From an uncultured Pseudomonadota bacterium (lineage in GTDB: Bacteria > Pseudomonadota > Gammaproteobacteria > Steroidobacterales > Steroidobacteraceae): 17,601 bases of DNA. Below, piece by piece: positions 14,877-17,601 of the stretch. The translations under genes and the position numbers were made by a program. A model generated the notes under the pieces. It saw only the letters and a program-made list of their open reading frames with translations, did not search any database and had not been told where the DNA came from. The stretch covers positions 1-17,601 of the forward strand of contig CAITAM010000447.1 of assembly GCA_903890265.1 (NCBI GenBank), written 5' to 3'. Position 1 is the first letter of the stretch, and every line of letters begins with the position of its first letter.

Positions 14877-14897
14877 GGCCAGCGTGAGAGATGCAAC
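14877..14897 (+). repeat. Iteron copy
   Basis: GGCCAGCGTGAG followed by AGATGCAAC; the core at 14886-14897 is GAGAGATGCAAC and the left flank matches the tandem copies with one base missing. It is 72 bases from the last tandem core. A partial left half (GGCCAGCGT) also occurs at 14847-14855. Confidence 0.68.
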
Positions 14898-14982
14898 GGG
14901 GCCTGAAAATTCTCGGTGGGGGCATCCATAAGCGTCTGTTTTTGGTCAATAAATCGCCGGGCCCTCGGCACGCGAAGGACGG

Positions 14983-15001
14983 GTTTCGAGAGAGTTGTAA
15001 C
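14983..15001 (+). repeat. Iteron core next to the repA stop
   Basis: The core GAGAGTTGTAAC (14990-15001) matches the 12-base consensus, but the left flank (GTTTCGA) differs from the other copies. It ends three bases before the repA stop codon, so the repeat set begins immediately after repA. Confidence 0.55.
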
Positions 15002-15004
15002 GCG

Positions 15005-16117
15005 TCAGGGACGCGGCAGTCTGGTGCGCGGTGAGACGTGCGGACGCGACGGCAGGAGTAGCAGCCCGTGCTCGGCCACCTTGATGTTGGCATCCGGATA
15101 GACGCGGATGACACGCTTCAGCGAATCCGAAAAGAAGCGCCGGAAAAAACGCAGCTCCTGGTAGCTGTGACCAAACTGCTCCGACAGCTGGGCCCAGCTC
15201 ACGCTGCTGGGTTTCGTCAGATGGAAGAGTCGGTGCACCAGCCACGCGTAGACGTCGAGGTCCATCGGACTCTTGCGCAGCGCCTTGATGGCCTGCGTGG
15301 AGAGCGGCGCGGACCGCTCGAGAATGGAGTGGTAGAGCACCTGCGACAGGATGAGCGAACTCCCCTCCCCCACGGCGCGATCATCGTCCCACCAGAGTCG
15401 AGCTTCTTCAGCGAAGAGCGCCTGCCGTATGTGGAGGCCGGCGCGGCCTGAGGCGTCACGCAGGTTCTCATCAATCGTCAGCGTGCAGTGAATCAGCCGC
15501 AGAAGCTGGTTGGCATAGGTTCTGAGGCTGCCTCGGTCGCCGCGCGTGATCGGTACGTCGAGCCGGCGGAGAAACTCGTGCACCGTCTTGCCGAGGTAGA
15601 CCTCGGGCGACCGGGCGCGGATCGCCTCGGACGTGCAGTAGATGGTCAGAAGCCGGGCCGGCACGCCGTACGGCAGGCCGATCTCCGGGCGGGTGGTGCC
15701 AAGGGTGAGTTCGAGCCACCCGTTCTTGCGCGTGAAACCGAGGGCGCTGCCGGGATCCGCGTGCGGAAAGGAGCACTGGATCAGCGGCACGTAATGAAAT
15801 GAAACGCCCTCCCCGGCCTCGGCCTGGGCCTCGGCGTCCGCCGCCAGGCTGCGGACCGAACGCGTCTCCGGTAATTCCGGCGTCAGGCGAGTCGGAACGG
15901 TCGGCAGGCGAAAGGACGGCGGCGTGACGGCCGGTGGCAGCGAGAGCTGAAAGGCGCTGTCGGGAAGGTCGGGGAAGCGGCGCTTCAGGGATTCGACGGG
16001 GAACTTAGCGAGGAGCAGCTGCCCCAGTGCACGCTCACGGGAGTACCCCAGTGCCAAATAGCGTGCAAGGCGGGCATCCAAATCGGCTTCGTTGCAGTCG
16101 ATGACGGCGTCTGCCAT
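15005..16117 (-). CDS. repA: Plasmid replication initiator, RepA_C family
   Basis: A 370-residue initiator that would bind the iterons downstream of it and open the origin. The central and C-terminal part matches the RepA_C (plasmid encoded RepA) family, notably EIGLPYGVPARLLTIYCTSEAIRARSPEVYLGKTVHEFLRRLDVPITRGDRGSL (about residues 146-198), followed by a helical TYANQLLRLIHCTLTI. Further on, ILSQVLYHSILERSAPLSTQAIKALRKSPMDLDVYAWLVHRLFHL and QLSEQFGHSYQELRFFRRFF look like a winged-helix DNA-binding region. The first 110 residues are variable, with a helical start (ARLARYLALGYSRERALGQLLL). The ATG at 16117 is preceded by GAGGG. It is divergent from parA across a 92-base spacer with an inverted repeat, a probable site of autoregulation. 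The family call is confident, the operator inferred. Confidence 0.9.
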   Translation of the reverse strand: MADAVIDCNEADLDARLARYLALGYSRERALGQLLLAKFPVESLKRRFPDLPDSAFQLSLPPAVTPPSFRLPTVPTRLTPELPETRSVRSLAADAEAQAEAGEGVSFHYVPLIQCSFPHADPGSALGFTRKNGWLELTLGTTRPEIGLPYGVPARLLTIYCTSEAIRARSPEVYLGKTVHEFLRRLDVPITRGDRGSLRTYANQLLRLIHCTLTIDENLRDASGRAGLHIRQALFAEEARLWWDDDRAVGEGSSLILSQVLYHSILERSAPLSTQAIKALRKSPMDLDVYAWLVHRLFHLTKPSSVSWAQLSEQFGHSYQELRFFRRFFSDSLKRVIRVYPDANIKVAEHGLLLLPSRPHVSPRTRLPRP

Positions 16118-16148
16118 CTGCCCTCGTTGGCGCCTTCGTGGCGCTGCG

Positions 16149-16183
16149 CACGGATTTGCGCTAAGTTCGGCTCTAAATCCGTG
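16149..16183. promoter_or_regulatory. 9-bp inverted repeat in the repA-parA divergent spacer
   Basis: CACGGATTT (16149-16157) and AAATCCGTG (16175-16183) are perfect inverted copies separated by 17 bases, centred midway between the repA and parA starts. The position suits an operator for ParA- or RepA-mediated repression of both genes. I could not assign -35/-10 boxes with confidence on either strand. A smaller repeat, GCGCC/GGCGC (16130-16144), lies on the repA side. Confidence 0.5.
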
Positions 16184-16198
16184 TGTCCAGATTGCTCT

Positions 16199-16204
16199 GG
16201 GAGG
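16199..16204 (+). promoter_or_regulatory. Ribosome binding site of parA
   Basis: GGGAGG lies five bases before the GTG at 16210. It decides against the upstream in-frame GTG at 16183, which falls inside the inverted repeat and has no ribosome site. Confidence 0.7.
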
Positions 16205-16209
16205 CCAGT

Positions 16210-17385
16210 GTGCCAGCCGTATTAGCCGTTGACAAGCTCGAAGACATCCTCGCCAACAGCGAGAACTTTCTCCACCGCATGCACGAGCTGGGGCAGGAGC
16301 CGCACCAGCAAAAGCAGCTTAACCGACTGTTCAGCCCCTCGGAAGCCGCCGGGATGGTCGGCCGGGACCGAACGACGCTGGCGCGCGCCGAGCCGGAAAT
16401 CGGTCTTGCGCAGACGGCGCGTAACCCGTCGAACAACCGGCGGGTCGGGTACACGCTGGAGCAGATCCAGGCCTTTCGTGCCCATTTCGGGACACTGCCG
16501 TGGCGCGATCCCGCGACCGACGAGCCGGTCGTGATCGCCTGTCAGAACTTTAAAGGCGGCGTCGGCAAATCGACCACCTGCGTCAACTTCGCGCATTACC
16601 TCGCGTTGCAGGGCTACCGCGTGCTGGTCATCGATACGGACAGCCAGGCGACGACCACGTCCATGTTCGGCTACGTGCCGGATGCGGAGATTGATCAGGA
16701 CGCGACGGTGCTGGCCTACCTCGGCGGGCACCAGAAGACGCTCGATTACGCCGTCCGCAAGACCTACTTCCCTAACATCGACCTCATTCCGGCGTGCCTC
16801 GCGCTGTACGAGGCGGAAGTGGCGATCGTCGTTCACATCGCGGAGCAGGACTCGCCGGACGCCCGGCGGGCGTTCTTCTCCGAGCTGCGCAACGGGATTC
16901 AGACCGTGGCGGACAACTACGACGTCATCCTGGTCGACTCGCCACCGGCGCTCGGCATGATCTCGATCAACGTCCTCATCGCGGCGGACGCGCTGCTCGT
17001 GCCGTCGGCCGCGCGAATGTACGACTTCAGCTCCACGGTGCAGTTCTTCCGCATGGTGAAGAATTACGTCGGGCAGATTGCCCCGGACAAGTCGTACCGC
17101 TGGATTTCGGTCCTGACCACGCTGTTCGATCAGCGCTACGAGAGCCAGAAGCAGTTCTTCGAGGTCATGCGTACCTGCTTTGGCGATTCGGTCTTCCAGC
17201 GGGTGTTCTTCCACTCGTCGGAGGTCATCAATTCGGCCGCCCAGTTCCTGGGCCCGTACGAGCAGCCGAAGCCGGCGCGCAAGGTGCTCGAGATGATGGA
17301 TGCGGTGTTTGGCGAGATAGAGCTGTCCATGCTTCGCGACTGGCCGTCGAAGCGGGCATTACTGAACCAGCGGGGGATCACCTGA
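16210..17385 (+). CDS. parA: ParA-family plasmid partition ATPase with N-terminal DNA-binding region
   Basis: A 391-residue Walker-type partition ATPase that moves plasmid copies on the nucleoid together with ParB. The N-terminal part (about 1-95) contains FSPSEAAGMVGRDRTTLARAEPE, a MerR-like helix-turn-helix, followed by RRVGYTLEQIQAFRAHFG. This is the layout of type Ia ParA proteins, which also repress their own promoter. The ATPase domain begins at about residue 105 with the deviant Walker A KGGVGKST (115-122), then VLVIDTDSQATTTSMFG and DVILVDSPPALG (Walker B region). The start is set at GTG 16210 by GGGAGG; the size is normal for type Ia. Its stop overlaps the parB start by one base (TGATG). 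The divergent repA and the inverted repeat upstream fit autoregulation. The call is confident. Confidence 0.95.
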   Translation: MPAVLAVDKLEDILANSENFLHRMHELGQEPHQQKQLNRLFSPSEAAGMVGRDRTTLARAEPEIGLAQTARNPSNNRRVGYTLEQIQAFRAHFGTLPWRDPATDEPVVIACQNFKGGVGKSTTCVNFAHYLALQGYRVLVIDTDSQATTTSMFGYVPDAEIDQDATVLAYLGGHQKTLDYAVRKTYFPNIDLIPACLALYEAEVAIVVHIAEQDSPDARRAFFSELRNGIQTVADNYDVILVDSPPALGMISINVLIAADALLVPSAARMYDFSSTVQFFRMVKNYVGQIAPDKSYRWISVLTTLFDQRYESQKQFFEVMRTCFGDSVFQRVFFHSSEVINSAAQFLGPYEQPKPARKVLEMMDAVFGEIELSMLRDWPSKRALLNQRGIT

Positions 17386-17601
17386 TGAGCAAGAACAAAT
17401 TGTTTGGCGGCACCCGCCTGTCGGAAATCGCGAACTCCGTCAAAGAGCGCGGCGAGTCGACGCCCTTCGACCGGTCGGCGGTGAAGCCCGTGCTCGCGGC
17501 GGCGGAGCTCGCCCTGACGAGCCGGAAGGTTCCGGGACTCGAGCGCGAGAGCATCTTCGCGGTCGACCCCCGTCGCTGCCGGCCGTGGGTCTATCACAAG
17601 A
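17385..17601 (+). CDS. parB: ParB-family partition protein, N-terminal part
   Basis: The first 72 codons of a gene that runs off the right edge. The ATG at 17385 shares its A with the parA stop (TGATG), with GGGGG about ten bases upstream. The protein begins MSKNKLFGGTRLSEIANSVKE, a ParB-like basic N-terminus, and reaches IFAVDPRRCRPWVYHK, which matches the start of the ParB/Spo0J nuclease-like domain (a D-P-x-x-C-x-P-W pattern seen in plasmid ParB proteins). It would bind a parS centromere, which I do not see in the window, and stimulate ParA. The assignment rests on this motif and the parA neighbour; the DNA-binding domain is outside the window. Confidence 0.85.
   Translation, partial: MSKNKLFGGTRLSEIANSVKERGESTPFDRSAVKPVLAAAELALTSRKVPGLERESIFAVDPRRCRPWVYHK

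Larger units (their letters stand above)
14511..15004. other. Putative replication origin (oriV) and virB leader
   Basis: A 494-base gap without a credible protein gene, between virB2 and repA, both on the - strand. By my count positions 14641-14760 contain 57 G or C of 120 bases, and 14701-14760 only 26 of 60, while flanking genes are far richer in GC. This AT-rich stretch is bordered by repeats with the core GAGAGWTGNNAC: three tandem copies to the right (14761-14825), two further copies (14877-14897, 14983-15001) and one inverted copy to the left (14640-14651). An AT-rich unwinding element beside initiator-binding iterons near rep is the standard plasmid origin plan, so I infer oriV here. 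I found no exact DnaA box. The virB promoter must also lie here or further upstream, but I cannot place it. Confidence 0.65.

Noticed and set aside
14761..15001. The repeats as a CRISPR array
   Set aside because: The copies are short, degenerate and partly adjacent without spacers of constant length, and no cas gene is present. Iterons near a rep gene explain them better.
16222..17214. A 330-codon open frame on the - strand
   Set aside because: It is the antisense shadow of parA, whose motifs are all on the + strand.

Overview
The window looks like part of a large, GC-rich plasmid (or plasmid-derived integrated element) from a proteobacterium, most likely a high-GC gammaproteobacterium. The evidence is a RepA_C-type replication initiator, iteron-like repeats beside an AT-richer stretch, a divergent parAB partition operon and a complete run of ten virB-type conjugation genes. 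The host assignment is an inference from base composition and gene families; no rRNA or other taxonomic marker is present.

Layout from left to right. Positions 1-4507 (+ strand) hold an archaic, Csu-like chaperone-usher pilus operon: the end of one spore coat U (SCPU) subunit gene, a paralogous complete SCPU subunit, a periplasmic chaperone, an outer-membrane usher and a third, more divergent SCPU subunit. Two perfect-stem hairpins sit between the first two pilin genes. A convergent gene (4523-5008, - strand) encodes an exported protein of unknown function that ends like a pilin. The gap 5009-5388 has no convincing protein gene but has a TATAAT box, a GNRA-capped stem-loop and a strong terminator, all on the + strand, so it may encode a small RNA. 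A YfcG-like glutathione S-transferase follows (5389-6024, - strand).

Positions 6118-14510 (- strand) are one tightly packed type IV secretion operon in the classical order virB2-B3-B4-B5-B6-B7-B8-B9-B10-B11. Most junctions overlap or nearly touch and half of the genes start with GTG. The small virB7 lipoprotein gene is included, with a GTG start. virB1, virD4 (coupling protein) and a relaxase are not in the window, so whether this is a complete conjugation system cannot be judged here.

Positions 14511-15004 contain no gene. They hold a set of repeats with the core GAGAGWTGNNAC: two strong and one degenerate copy in tandem at about 22-bp spacing, two further direct copies and one inverted copy, next to a segment of about 47% GC. 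I read this as the replication origin, lying between repA (15005-16117, - strand) and the virB promoter region. Upstream of repA is a 9-bp inverted repeat in the short divergent spacer, then parA (16210-17385) and the start of parB (17385 to the window edge), both on the + strand.

Together these are plasmid maintenance (rep, ori, par), transfer (virB) and a surface-adhesion cargo (chaperone-usher pilus) plus a redox/detoxification enzyme. I see no clearly new enzymatic system. The least explained parts are the putative small RNA, the hairpins between the pilin genes, the unknown convergent gene and the repeat arrangement shared by the origin and the virB leader.
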